A stretch of DNA of 64,000 bases from Pseudomonadota bacterium (GTDB taxonomy: Bacteria > Pseudomonadota > Gammaproteobacteria > Burkholderiales > Rhodocyclaceae). How positions within the stretch are numbered: position 1 is the first letter of the stretch; every line of letters starts with the position of its first letter. The notes beneath the pieces were generated by a model, which made no database searches, had not been told where the DNA came from, and saw only the letters and a program-made list of their open reading frames with translations. A program made the translations under genes and the position numbers. Location: positions 1 through 64,000 of the forward strand of contig JAFEDJ010000046.1 of the NCBI GenBank assembly GCA_018241685.1, written 5' to 3'. Below are positions 28,695 through 37,500 of this stretch, piece by piece.

Positions 28695-28934
28695 TCAGAG
28701 CAGTTCGTGCTCGGAGAGCTTGCGGCGCAGGGTGTTGCGGTTGATGCCGAGCATCTCGGCACACAGGGTCTGGTTGCCGCCGGCCTGCTTGAGGACGAAC
28801 TCGAGCATCGGACGTTCGACGTTCTTGATCACCATGTCGTACAGGGCGTTCGGCTTCTCGCCGTCGAGGTCGCGGAAATAGGTGTCCAGCGCCCGGCAGA
28901 CGGACTCGGCAATCTCATTGCTGGTACTGCTCAT
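28695..28934 (-). CDS. fis: Fis-family nucleoid-associated DNA-binding protein
   Basis: This 79-residue protein ends in the Fis helix-turn-helix (GGNQTLCAEMLGINRNTLRR), preceded by the dimerisation helix (MLEFVLKQAG). It lacks part of the flexible N-terminal beta-hairpin arm of the 98-residue E. coli protein, as is usual in betaproteobacteria. Fis bends DNA and tunes rRNA and other growth-linked promoters. Its start overlaps the dusB stop by 4 bases, the same dusB-fis order as in enterobacteria. Confidence 0.93.
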   Translation of the reverse strand: MSSTSNEIAESVCRALDTYFRDLDGEKPNALYDMVIKNVERPMLEFVLKQAGGNQTLCAEMLGINRNTLRRKLSEHELL

Positions 28935-29992
28935 GCTGCAAGCTCCTGGGGGAATTCTTCGGGTTCGGCGTAGACCAGGCGGCTGTCCCGGTCGGCAAGG
29001 CTGCCGAAGAATTCGTCGATGGCCGCCAGCTGTGCCTGGACGGTCGGCAAAGTGTTCATGGTCTTGCGGAACTGCGCGGAGCCGACCAGGCCCTTGGTGT
29101 ACCAGCTGATGTGCTTACGGGCGATCTTCACGCCGGTGTCTTCACCATAGAAGGTATAGAGGTCGGCGAGGTGCTCCTTGCACACCTGCAGGATCTCGGA
29201 AACCAGCGGAGGCGGCAGCTCCTCGCCGGTTTTGAGGAAGTGTTCGATCTCGCGGAAGATCCACGGGCGACCCTGGGCGGCACGGCCGACCATGACGCCG
29301 TCGGCGCCGGTGTAGTCGAGCACGAACTTCGCTTTTTGCGGCGTGGTGATGTCGCCGTTGGCGATTACCGGGATGCGCACGCGGGTCTTCACGTCGGCGA
29401 TGGTGTCGTACTCGGCGTTGCCGGTGTACTGGCAGGCGCGGGTGCGGCCGTGGATGGCGATCAGCTGCACGCCGGACTCTTCGGCGATGCGGGCGATCAT
29501 CGGGGCGTTCTTGTTGGCCTTGTTCCAGCCGGTGCGGAACTTGAGCGTGACCGGGGTGCTGCCGGCGGCCTGGATGACGGCCTCGAGGATGCGCGCGACC
29601 AGCGGCTCGTCCTGCATCAGCGCCGAGCCGGCCATCACGTTGCAGACCTTCTTGGCCGGGCAGCCCATGTTGATGTCGATGATCTGCGCCCCGCGGTCGA
29701 TGTTGTGGCGGGCCGCTTCGGCCATCATGGCCGGATCGGCGCCGGCGATCTGTACGGAGATCGGCTCCACCTCGCCGTCGTGATTGGCGCGACGCTGGGT
29801 CTTGGCACTGCCGTAGAGCAGGGAGTTGGAGGTGACCATCTCGGACACGGCGAGACCCGCCCCCATCTTCTTGCAAAGCTGGCGGAAAGGACGATCCGTC
29901 ACGCCGGCCATCGGCGCGACGAACAGGTTGTTTCGCAAGGTGAATCCGGCGAATTGCATCGGGGGAGGCACAGCTGGGGAAAAGCAGCGCAT
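28931..29992 (-). CDS. dusB: tRNA-dihydrouridine synthase B
   Basis: DusB is an FMN-dependent reductase that forms dihydrouridine in the tRNA D-loop. Visible signatures are NNLFVAPMAGVTDRPFRQLC, the catalytic-cysteine loop DINMGCPAKKV, KFRTGW, HGRTRACQYTG, NGDITTP and GRAAQGRPWIF. Two starts are possible. ATG 29992 (353 residues) has GAGG close upstream, while ATG 29959 (342 residues, MQFAGFTLRNN) matches the family N terminus. TAGAAT overlapping 29992 could instead be a -10 element, which would favour 29959. It heads the dusB-fis-purH-purD unit. Confidence 0.95.
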   Translation of the reverse strand: MRCFSPAVPPPMQFAGFTLRNNLFVAPMAGVTDRPFRQLCKKMGAGLAVSEMVTSNSLLYGSAKTQRRANHDGEVEPISVQIAGADPAMMAEAARHNIDRGAQIIDINMGCPAKKVCNVMAGSALMQDEPLVARILEAVIQAAGSTPVTLKFRTGWNKANKNAPMIARIAEESGVQLIAIHGRTRACQYTGNAEYDTIADVKTRVRIPVIANGDITTPQKAKFVLDYTGADGVMVGRAAQGRPWIFREIEHFLKTGEELPPPLVSEILQVCKEHLADLYTFYGEDTGVKIARKHISWYTKGLVGSAQFRKTMNTLPTVQAQLAAIDEFFGSLADRDSRLVYAEPEEFPQELAA

Positions 29993-30070
29993 TCTACCTC
30001 AAGCCCCCCCGCTCTGGCAGGTGCCGACTTCCCGCAATGGAGTGACTTAGTCCCTGCCGGACAAAGGATT

Positions 30071-30763
30071 TCAGGGTACGTCCGAGTACTGCATGCGACT
30101 CTGAATGCGTACCGCATGGGCGGCAAGGCGCGGCCCGTAGGTCTTTTCGTACTTGCGCGGGTTGGGCAGCATGACCGCCAGGCGGGCGGCCTGGGCAGGT
30201 GCCAGCTGGGCCGCGGAGACCCGGTAGTAGCGCTGTGCAGCCGCCTCGCAGCCGAAGACGCCGTCGCCCCATTCGACAACGTTGAGATAGACCTCGAGGA
30301 TGCGCCGCTTGTCCCACAGGTTCTCGATCATCACCGTGATGATGGCTTCCTCGGCCTTGCGCAGATAGCTACGGGCGGGAGACAGGAAAAGGTTCTTGGC
30401 CAGTTGCTGACTGATCGTCGAGCCCCCGGCGACGGCCTTGCCCTTCTTCTGGTTCTTCTCGATTGCCTTCTGGATGCCGTCCCAGTCGAAGCCCTCGTGG
30501 TCCACGAACTTGTCGTCCTCGGCGGCGATCACGGCTCGCTTGAGATGTACCGAGATCTTCTCGTACGGCACCCAGCGGTACTGGAGCTGGGCGTCGGGCT
30601 TACGGGCGAGGAGTTCCTCGCGACGCAGGCTCATGAAACTGGTTTCCGACGGCGGCTCCCACTTCCACCACAGTACATGGCCGAGCAGCCACAGTTGATA
30701 GGCGATGAGGAGCAGGACCAGCGCCAGCAGGCTGCGGCGGGTCCAGTGCCAGACCGTCTTCAC
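30071..30763 (-). CDS. mtgA: Monofunctional biosynthetic peptidoglycan transglycosylase
   Basis: MtgA polymerises lipid II into glycan strands at the outer face of the inner membrane. The 230-residue protein has one N-terminal transmembrane helix (SLLALVLLLIAYQLWLLG) and the GT51 motifs AVIAAEDDKFVDHEGFDWD (catalytic glutamate), GGSTISQQLAKNLFL, RKAEEAI and EVYLNVVEWG. GTG 30763, 12 bases after the aroE stop, is preferred. An ATG at 30835 is also in frame but would overlap aroE by 61 bases and add an arginine/proline-rich leader. Confidence 0.93.
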   Translation of the reverse strand: MKTVWHWTRRSLLALVLLLIAYQLWLLGHVLWWKWEPPSETSFMSLRREELLARKPDAQLQYRWVPYEKISVHLKRAVIAAEDDKFVDHEGFDWDGIQKAIEKNQKKGKAVAGGSTISQQLAKNLFLSPARSYLRKAEEAIITVMIENLWDKRRILEVYLNVVEWGDGVFGCEAAAQRYYRVSAAQLAPAQAARLAVMLPNPRKYEKTYGPRLAAHAVRIQSRMQYSDVP

Positions 30764-30774
30764 CGCCGGGGCGC

Positions 30775-31593
30775 CTACAGGGCCGCGCGTAGTTCGGCGA
30801 GGACCGGAGCGGTTGCGGGGCGGATGCCGCGCCATAGCAGGAAGCTTTCCGCAGCCTGTTCGACCAGCATGCCGAGGCCGTCGGCCAGGCGGGCGGCGCC
30901 TTGTTCGCGGGCGGCACGCATGAACGGGGTGTCACCCTTGCCGTACATCATGTCGTAGGCCAGGCTGCCCGGCGCATAGAGGCCGGCCGGCAGATCGGGG
31001 GCCGCATCGGACAGGCTGGCGCTGGTGGCATTGATGACCACGTCGAAATCCTGGCCGGCCAGATCGGCAAAACCGCAGCCCTGCGGGCGCAGCGGTCCGG
31101 TGGAGAATTCGTCCGCCAGTTCGGCAGCCTTGACGGCCGTGCGGTTGGCGATGGTGAGGCTGGCCGGCTTGGCGTCGAGCACGGGCAGAATGGTGCCGCG
31201 GGCGGCGCCGCCCGCGCCGAGCAGCAACACGCGGCGCCCCTCCACCGGGCAGCCGAGATTGACGGTGATGTCGCGCAGGATGCCGGCGCCATCGGTGTTG
31301 TCGCCGAGCACGCCGTCGGGACCGAAGGCCAGCGTGTTCACCGCGCCGGCGGCCAGGGCGCGGGGGGTATGGCGATCGGCGAAATCGAAGGCTTCAAGTT
31401 TGAAGGGTACGGTCACGTTGAGGCCGCGGCCACCGGCGGCACGGAAGGCCTCCACGGTGGCGACGAAGGCGTCGAGGGGCGCCAGCAGCGCCTCGTAGCT
31501 AAGGGGCTGGCCAGTCTGGGCGGCAAACAGGGTGTGGATGCGCGGCGACTTGCTGTGGGCGATCGGGTTGCCGATGACGGCGTAGCGGTCCAT
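30775..31593 (-). CDS. aroE: Shikimate dehydrogenase
   Basis: AroE reduces 3-dehydroshikimate to shikimate with NADPH in aromatic amino acid synthesis. The 272-residue protein has the substrate-site start GNPIAHSKSPRIHTLFA, the catalytic-lysine segment NVTVPFKLEAF, the aspartate in GDNTDGAGI, and the nucleotide-binding LLLGAGGAARG. It starts 7 bases after the tonB-like gene and is followed closely by mtgA. Confidence 0.96.
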   Translation of the reverse strand: MDRYAVIGNPIAHSKSPRIHTLFAAQTGQPLSYEALLAPLDAFVATVEAFRAAGGRGLNVTVPFKLEAFDFADRHTPRALAAGAVNTLAFGPDGVLGDNTDGAGILRDITVNLGCPVEGRRVLLLGAGGAARGTILPVLDAKPASLTIANRTAVKAAELADEFSTGPLRPQGCGFADLAGQDFDVVINATSASLSDAAPDLPAGLYAPGSLAYDMMYGKGDTPFMRAAREQGAARLADGLGMLVEQAAESFLLWRGIRPATAPVLAELRAAL

Positions 31594-31600
31594 CGTGGGC

Positions 31601-32533
31601 TTACTCTTTCTTGGCGGACGTCTGCAGGATGTCCGAATTTGTGAAGGTCCAGGTACGGGTGATCTCGATCAAGTCGGTATCGTGCCGGATGTCCGGTGGA
31701 AAGGCTGCGTAAGGGGCGGCCAACTGGACGATGCGCCTGGCCGCATCGTCGAGGACCTTGTGGCCGGAGGAGCGGTGGATATCGATGCTCTGTACCGTAC
31801 CGTCGGCGCGAATCGTGACCGACAGCAACAGGCTGCCGTAGAGCTTGCCGCGGGCCGCGTCCGGATAGTTGAGGGTGCCAACCCGCTCGATCTTCTGGCG
31901 CCAATCCTCCGCATACTGGGCGAAGCGGTATTCTTGGGCGCGCGCGCCGATGAACTTCTTGCGCGGCCTTGCGGAGTAATCCACCAGATCCTTGTCGATC
32001 TGGGCCTCGATGCGAGCGACTGCCGCTGAGCTGTCGAGGAGGTCGTAGCCGGACACCTGGCGAGGGGTCTCGGTGGGCGCCACCAGCTGGTTGTCTACGG
32101 GAAGTGCGGCCCGGCTGCGGCTGACGGTCAAGGCCTGGGTCTGAGGCGTTTCCGGGGCCTCGGCGCGTCGCTGGGCTTCGACCAGACTATCGCCGGAGCG
32201 GGTCTGTTCCAGCGGCGGCAGAGGCGTGCTCGGCCGCCCCTCCGCGCCGTTGGTGCCGCCCGCGTCGAGATTGGTCTGGGCCAGTACGTCGGCCTGCTCG
32301 GGGTGTTGGGCGTGGCGCGAATTGACGAGCACCACTTCCAGCCCTTTGTCCCGGTGGTGCAGCTTGTCCGCGTCCGGCATCACGAAGTGGACCGACAACA
32401 GGATGGCGTGCAGGGCCAGAGACAGGCCAACACCCCATTCAAGCGCATAGCGTGCCGTGCCGCGGCCTCCGGCGGAAGGCGCGTTGGGAGGGGCACTCGG
32501 CTGCGGAGGCTGGTGGCGGCGCAGGGCTGGCAT
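31601..32533 (-). CDS. TonB-family protein
   Basis: The 310-residue protein has a TonB-like layout: a short cytoplasmic N terminus, one transmembrane helix (about residues 31-51, EWGVGLSLALHAILLSVHFV), a long periplasmic linker, and a C-terminal TonB domain (YPDAARGKLYGSLLLSVTI, AAPYAAFPP). TonB proteins transmit proton-motive energy to outer-membrane receptors. No exbB, exbD or receptor gene is adjacent, and the linker lacks the long Pro-Glu/Pro-Lys repeats of classical TonB, so a structural or paralogous role is possible. It lies 11 bases after the RNase gene and 7 before aroE. Confidence 0.82.
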   Translation of the reverse strand: MPALRRHQPPQPSAPPNAPSAGGRGTARYALEWGVGLSLALHAILLSVHFVMPDADKLHHRDKGLEVVLVNSRHAQHPEQADVLAQTNLDAGGTNGAEGRPSTPLPPLEQTRSGDSLVEAQRRAEAPETPQTQALTVSRSRAALPVDNQLVAPTETPRQVSGYDLLDSSAAVARIEAQIDKDLVDYSARPRKKFIGARAQEYRFAQYAEDWRQKIERVGTLNYPDAARGKLYGSLLLSVTIRADGTVQSIDIHRSSGHKVLDDAARRIVQLAAPYAAFPPDIRHDTDLIEITRTWTFTNSDILQTSAKKE

Positions 32534-32544
32534 GGCGATCGGTG

Positions 32545-34512
32545 TCAGGCGGCAGCCGGAGGTGCTTCCGTGGTTGCTGGCGCTGGGGTATCCGCCGCCG
32601 GTGCTTCGTCAGGGAGCAGGTCTTCGTCCTCGGGGAGTAGATCGCCACTCGCTTCGGCTACGGTCTCAAGGTAGGTGGCGTGGACTTCCACGTCCACGAG
32701 GTCGCTACGCTCAATGGCTAGGCGAACCCGGGTGCCAGGAGGCAGCGTCGGCATCGACGGGACCTTGAAGACAAAGGGGATGTCGTCAAGGCGGACCAGG
32801 CTTTCACGCAGCACGCGGGCATTCATCTGCGGGTGGCTGGCCTGACGCAGCCAGCGTACGCACCAGTAGCGCTCCATGCCGCGCTGGAACTCGGCGTACG
32901 CGGCGTAGGTGAGCTCGAAGTCGCGCATGGCGGCGATCAGCTCTGAAGACTTGGGCGGGAAGGTTGGTGCCGTGCCGCGCAGCCAGCTGATCAGCTGCCA
33001 CTGGTTGACCAGGTCCACATAGCGCCGCAGCGGAGAACTGGACCATGCGTAACAGTCGACGCCGAGGCCTTCGTGGGGGGCTGCGGCGGTGGTCATGCGG
33101 ACCTTGCCGCCAGTCTGGGCCCGGTACAGGGCCGGGATGCCAGCTTCGGAGAGGGCTTTGCCCCAGGTGCTGTTGGTGGCGATCATCAGTTCGGCGACCA
33201 GCTTGTCGAGGGGGGAGCCGCGTGGGCGGCGGCCGATCTCGATGCGGCCGGGGCCGTCGTCGGTACTGGCGTTCCAGTCGACGCTGAAGTTGTAGTCCAC
33301 CATGTTCTGGTTGGCGGCCGGCTTGCCGCGGCCTGCTTCGAGGACGGTGGCGAGCTCCCACAGCAGGGTCAGCTCGGCCTTCCACGGGAAGTCGGGGCCG
33401 CCGTCGGCGAGGGTGGCCTCATTGAAGACCGGCTCGATGTCATGGTGGCGCAGGTTGGCGACCACCGGCACGCGTTCGAGGCGCGAGCTGTTGCCGGTGA
33501 CGATCAGGTCGCGGCTGACCTCCAGGTACAGAGACAGCGCCGGACAGTCGCGCCCTTCGCCCAGCGTGAAGCGGGCCACCACGTCGTCCGGCAGCATGGT
33601 GATCTTGTTGCCCGGCATGTAGACCGTGGACAGGCGCTCGCGGGCGATTCCGTCGAGGGCCGAGTCGCGGCCGAAGCCCAGGCCCGGCGCGGCGATGTGG
33701 ATGCCGATGCGCCAGCCGTCGGTGGTGGGCGTGACCGAGAAGGCATCGTCGATCTCGGTGGTGGCGGCGTCGTCGATGGAGAAGGCACGCACGTCGGCGA
33801 GCGGCAGATCGGTGGGCTCGACAGGTGCTTCGACGGCGGGGAAGGCGGTGCCGTCCGGGAAGTATTCGAACAGGAAGCGGTCGAAATGCAGCTCATGGGA
33901 AGAAGCCAGCGCACCGCAGTCGAGCAGCAGGCGGGCCGCCGACTTGCCGTTCTCGGCACAGGCGGCTTCCAACGCCTTGGTTTCAAGGCGGTTGCGGTCC
34001 GGTTTGTAGAGCAACTGGCGGATCAGGGGGCGGAGCTCGTCCGGCACCTGGCCAGCCAGTAGTTCGTCGCGCATGCGCTCGACGGCCGCGGCCTGCTGGC
34101 GTTTTTTCTCGAGGCCTGCGAGGGCGGCCTGCAGGATTTCGGCCGGTGCCTTGCGGAAGCGGCCCTTGCCCTTGCGGTGAAAGTAGATCGGCGCGGCATG
34201 CAGGCGTAGCAGCACGGCGATGGATTCCACCGGGCTCGGCACATGGCCGAAGTATTCCTGCGCGAACTCGGCAAAGCCGAATTCCTCGTCACCACAGACC
34301 TCCCACAGGAACTCGGTGTCCAGGCCGCTCGCCTCGGCCTCGGCGCGGTCCAGCAGCTCGCCGGCAGAAGGCTGGTTGAAGCGCAGCAGCACGTCCTTGC
34401 TCTTCAGCTTGAGGCGCTTGCCGTGGGGCGTTTCCACCTGCAGGGAGGCGTCGTTGTCGGTCAGGATGGTGCCGGTCTTGAAGGCACCATCCTCTTCGAA
34501 GAGCAGATTCAT
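32545..34512 (-). CDS. RNase II-family 3'-5' exoribonuclease
   Basis: The 655-residue protein contains an RNB catalytic domain with the metal-binding aspartate cluster in FSIDDAATTEIDDAFSV, plus YMPGNKITMLPDDV and the conserved YAWSSSPLRRYVDLVNQWQL. Such enzymes degrade single-stranded RNA processively from the 3' end. The length is near E. coli RNase II (644) and shorter than RNase R, but the N-terminal part does not show clear cold-shock domains, and the C terminus ends in an acidic then Ala/Pro/Thr-rich tail. I leave the symbol blank because rnb versus an rnr-like paralogue cannot be settled by eye. Confidence 0.88.
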   Translation of the reverse strand: MNLLFEEDGAFKTGTILTDNDASLQVETPHGKRLKLKSKDVLLRFNQPSAGELLDRAEAEASGLDTEFLWEVCGDEEFGFAEFAQEYFGHVPSPVESIAVLLRLHAAPIYFHRKGKGRFRKAPAEILQAALAGLEKKRQQAAAVERMRDELLAGQVPDELRPLIRQLLYKPDRNRLETKALEAACAENGKSAARLLLDCGALASSHELHFDRFLFEYFPDGTAFPAVEAPVEPTDLPLADVRAFSIDDAATTEIDDAFSVTPTTDGWRIGIHIAAPGLGFGRDSALDGIARERLSTVYMPGNKITMLPDDVVARFTLGEGRDCPALSLYLEVSRDLIVTGNSSRLERVPVVANLRHHDIEPVFNEATLADGGPDFPWKAELTLLWELATVLEAGRGKPAANQNMVDYNFSVDWNASTDDGPGRIEIGRRPRGSPLDKLVAELMIATNSTWGKALSEAGIPALYRAQTGGKVRMTTAAAPHEGLGVDCYAWSSSPLRRYVDLVNQWQLISWLRGTAPTFPPKSSELIAAMRDFELTYAAYAEFQRGMERYWCVRWLRQASHPQMNARVLRESLVRLDDIPFVFKVPSMPTLPPGTRVRLAIERSDLVDVEVHATYLETVAEASGDLLPEDEDLLPDEAPAADTPAPATTEAPPAAA

Positions 34513-34538
34513 GGAATGGCCAAGCGGGAAAACAGCCG

Positions 34539-34544
34539 ATTATA
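34539..34544 (-). promoter_or_regulatory. Putative -10 element of the RNase / tonB-like / aroE / mtgA unit
   Basis: A perfect TATAAT on the minus strand lies 26 bases before the RNase start codon. The -35 region is poor, so activity may need help or be modest. The gap 34513-34589 also contains an imperfect hairpin downstream of chpA. Confidence 0.4.
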
Positions 34545-34589
34545 GCCAAGCCGGAGCCCAGCCCGGACGAAAGCAATGCTCCGTTCGGG

Positions 34590-37500
34590 TCAGGCCGGCG
34601 TGGTGACGAAGTTGTGGATCAGGCCGAGCAGCACGTCTTCGTCGTAGGGCTTGCCAAGGTAGTGATTGACGCCGATTTCCTCCGCGTAGCGTTTGTGCTT
34701 TTCGGCCGTGCGGGAAGTGATCATGATGATCGGTACGGCCTTCAGGCGGGCGTCGGCGCGGATGTTGCGGGTCAGGTCGAAGCCGTCCATTCGCGGCATC
34801 TCGATGTCGGCGATGACCACGTCGGGGGTGACGGTAAGCAGTTGCTCCAGTGCATCGACGCCGTCCTTGGCGGTGACGACACGGTAGCCTTCCCGTTCAA
34901 GCAGGCGGCCGGTGATCTTGCGCACCGTCAGCGAATCGTCAACCACCATCACCGTCGGTTGGCTGGGCGTGCTGGCGCCGGCCTGGATCGGTGTTTCGTC
35001 GTCGCTCGCGTCCGGGCTGCGGCCAGCCAGGGCGACCGGGTTGAGGATCAGCACGATCTCGCCATCGCCGAGCACCGTGGCGCCGGAGTAGCCGACCATC
35101 CGCGCATACTGCGGGCCGGCATTCTTGACGACGATTTCCTGGTTGCCGCGCAGTGCATCAACATGCAGCGCCAGGGTCTCGCTACCGGCGCGCAGCAACA
35201 GCACCCAGTTGAAGCGCTCGACCTGGGGCTGGGAAACCTTGTCACCGAGCAGGCGCGGCAGGTAGCGGTAGCCGTAGTGCTCGCCGAGCCAGTCGGTGCC
35301 GTGGTCGCCGCGGATCTTCTCGAGGGCTTCCGCCTTCAGCTCCAGCACCTGAGCGACCATCGATGAGGGGATCGCAAAGGTCCGGTTAGCGGCGCGCACC
35401 AGCAGGGCCTGGGTCACTGCGAGGGTCAGCGGCAGGTGGATGCGGAAGATGGTGCCCTCGCCGGGCGTCGTGTCCACGCTGATACGCCCGCCGACCGCTG
35501 CGGTTTCGCTCTTCACCACGTCCATGCCGACGCCGCGACCCGCCAGGCTGGATAGGCTGGCGGTGGAGAAGCCCGGCACGAAGATCAGGTTGGTGAGGCG
35601 CTTGTCGTCTGTGTCCTCGTCGGCGGAAATCAGTCCGCTGTCGATGGCGTGTCGGCGGATGCGCGTGAAATCGAGGCCCGCGCCATCGTCGCGGAATTCG
35701 ATCAGCACCTCGTTGCCCTCATGGGCAATCTTGAGGGTGATCTGGCCGATTTCCGGTTTGCCGGCGGCTCGTCGTGCCTCTGGCGTCTCGATGCCATGGG
35801 CGACCGCATTGCGCACCAGGTGGGCGAGGGGGCCGCTCATCGCGTCGAGCACGCTGCGGTCGATTTCGATCTGCCCGCCGATGATGTCCAGGTTGGCGCG
35901 ACGGCCGAGTTCCTTCGCTGTCTGGCGGACCAGGCGGTAGAGCCGCTCGGCCAGGCTGTCGAAGGGCACCATGCGTACGTGCATCAGCGACTGCTGCAGT
36001 TCGCGGGCCATGCGGGACTGGGCGTGCAGCGCCGATTCGGCGCCGTCCAGGTTGCGCAGCAGGTTCTGCTGCACGGTGGTCACGTCGCCGACGCTCTCGG
36101 CCATCATCCGTGTCAGTTCCTGCAGACGGGTGTAGCGGTCCATCTCCAGGGGATCGAACTCGGTGTGCTGGGTTTCGACCTGGGACAGGCGCGACTGCAT
36201 CTGGGTGTCGGCCTGGATCTCCACTTCCCGCAGCTGGTTGCGCAGGCGGATGACGTTTTCGGTGAGGTCGAGTAGGGAGCGGCGCAGCGTGCGCAGTTCG
36301 CCTTCGATGCGGGTGCGCGCGATGCTGATTTCGCCGGCTTCGTTGACGAACTGGTCGACGCGGCTGGCGTCCACACGCAGCTGGGTGCGTGCCGCGGGGC
36401 TGGCTGCTTCGCCGGGCTGCAGTGGAGCGGCCTCTTCGGCCGGCGCTTCACCTTCATGCTGTGCCGGGCTCGTGGCTGTCTGGCTGCTCTGCAGCGTGTC
36501 GAGGGTCTGGCGGGCCTGGTCGAGGGCAGCCTCGATTTCGTCCACGATGGCCGAGCCCCCCGGATCCTGGGTGCGGGCTCGTTCGAGTCGGGTTTCCAGG
36601 TCGTGGAGGTTTTGCCCAAGGTTCATCGCGCCGACCATCCGCGCGCTGCCCTTCAGGGTGTGCAGCAGGCGCGCTACGCCGGAAGGATGGCTTGTTTCGG
36701 CAGGTGCTGCACGCCAGGCACGCAACGCGGTGTCGAGGTGGTCGAGCAGCTCGTTGCCTTCGTCGAGGAAGATCGGCAGCAGTTCCGGGTCGAGATCGTC
36801 ACGGAGCTGCGTGGCGGGTGGGCTGCTTTCCGTCGCGCGCGCCAGGGCTTCCTCGCGGGGGCGCAGGGTGGCGGTGACGAGTTCGGGCGGGGCCGTTTCC
36901 GTGGGCAGGGAAATGATGTCGGCGAGGTGGGATGCCTGTATGGCGTCCAGTCGCGTGATCAGTTCCGGTTCAGGGGCGGGCAGTACGCGGGCGCCGAGCT
37001 GAACCACCATACTTTCGAGGGCCGCCGCGCTGTCGATCAAGACTTCTGCTTGCGTGGCGGATGGGGCCTTGTCGAGGTCGGCAAGACGCTGCTGAGCGAG
37101 TTCGAGGGCTTTGGCGAGCTGTTGCGGCGCACTGAAATGGGCAGTACCGGAAATGCCGGCCAGCGTGTGGGCTGCACGGATGGACACCGTGGCAGGTGTC
37201 TGCGTGGGATTGGCCGGCAGGCGCGACAGTTCTTGGCGCAGCGTGGCGACGTGCTGCCGGGCCTCGGCGAGATAGAGATCGAACAGCGGGCGAGACAGGG
37301 TGATTCCGCCGAAGCGGACTTCGTCCGGGCCGATGGCCGTTTCGGGGGGGGCGACGATCTCTTCTTCTGGCGGCAGATGCTCGGTAGGGGGTGCTTCCAC
37401 CTCTTCGAGCTCTTCGACGGCCTCGGCGGTGAGTTCTAGGTCTTCCAAGGGAAGGGGCTCTTCGAGCACCACTTCCGCGGGAAATTCGGCCACGATCTGT

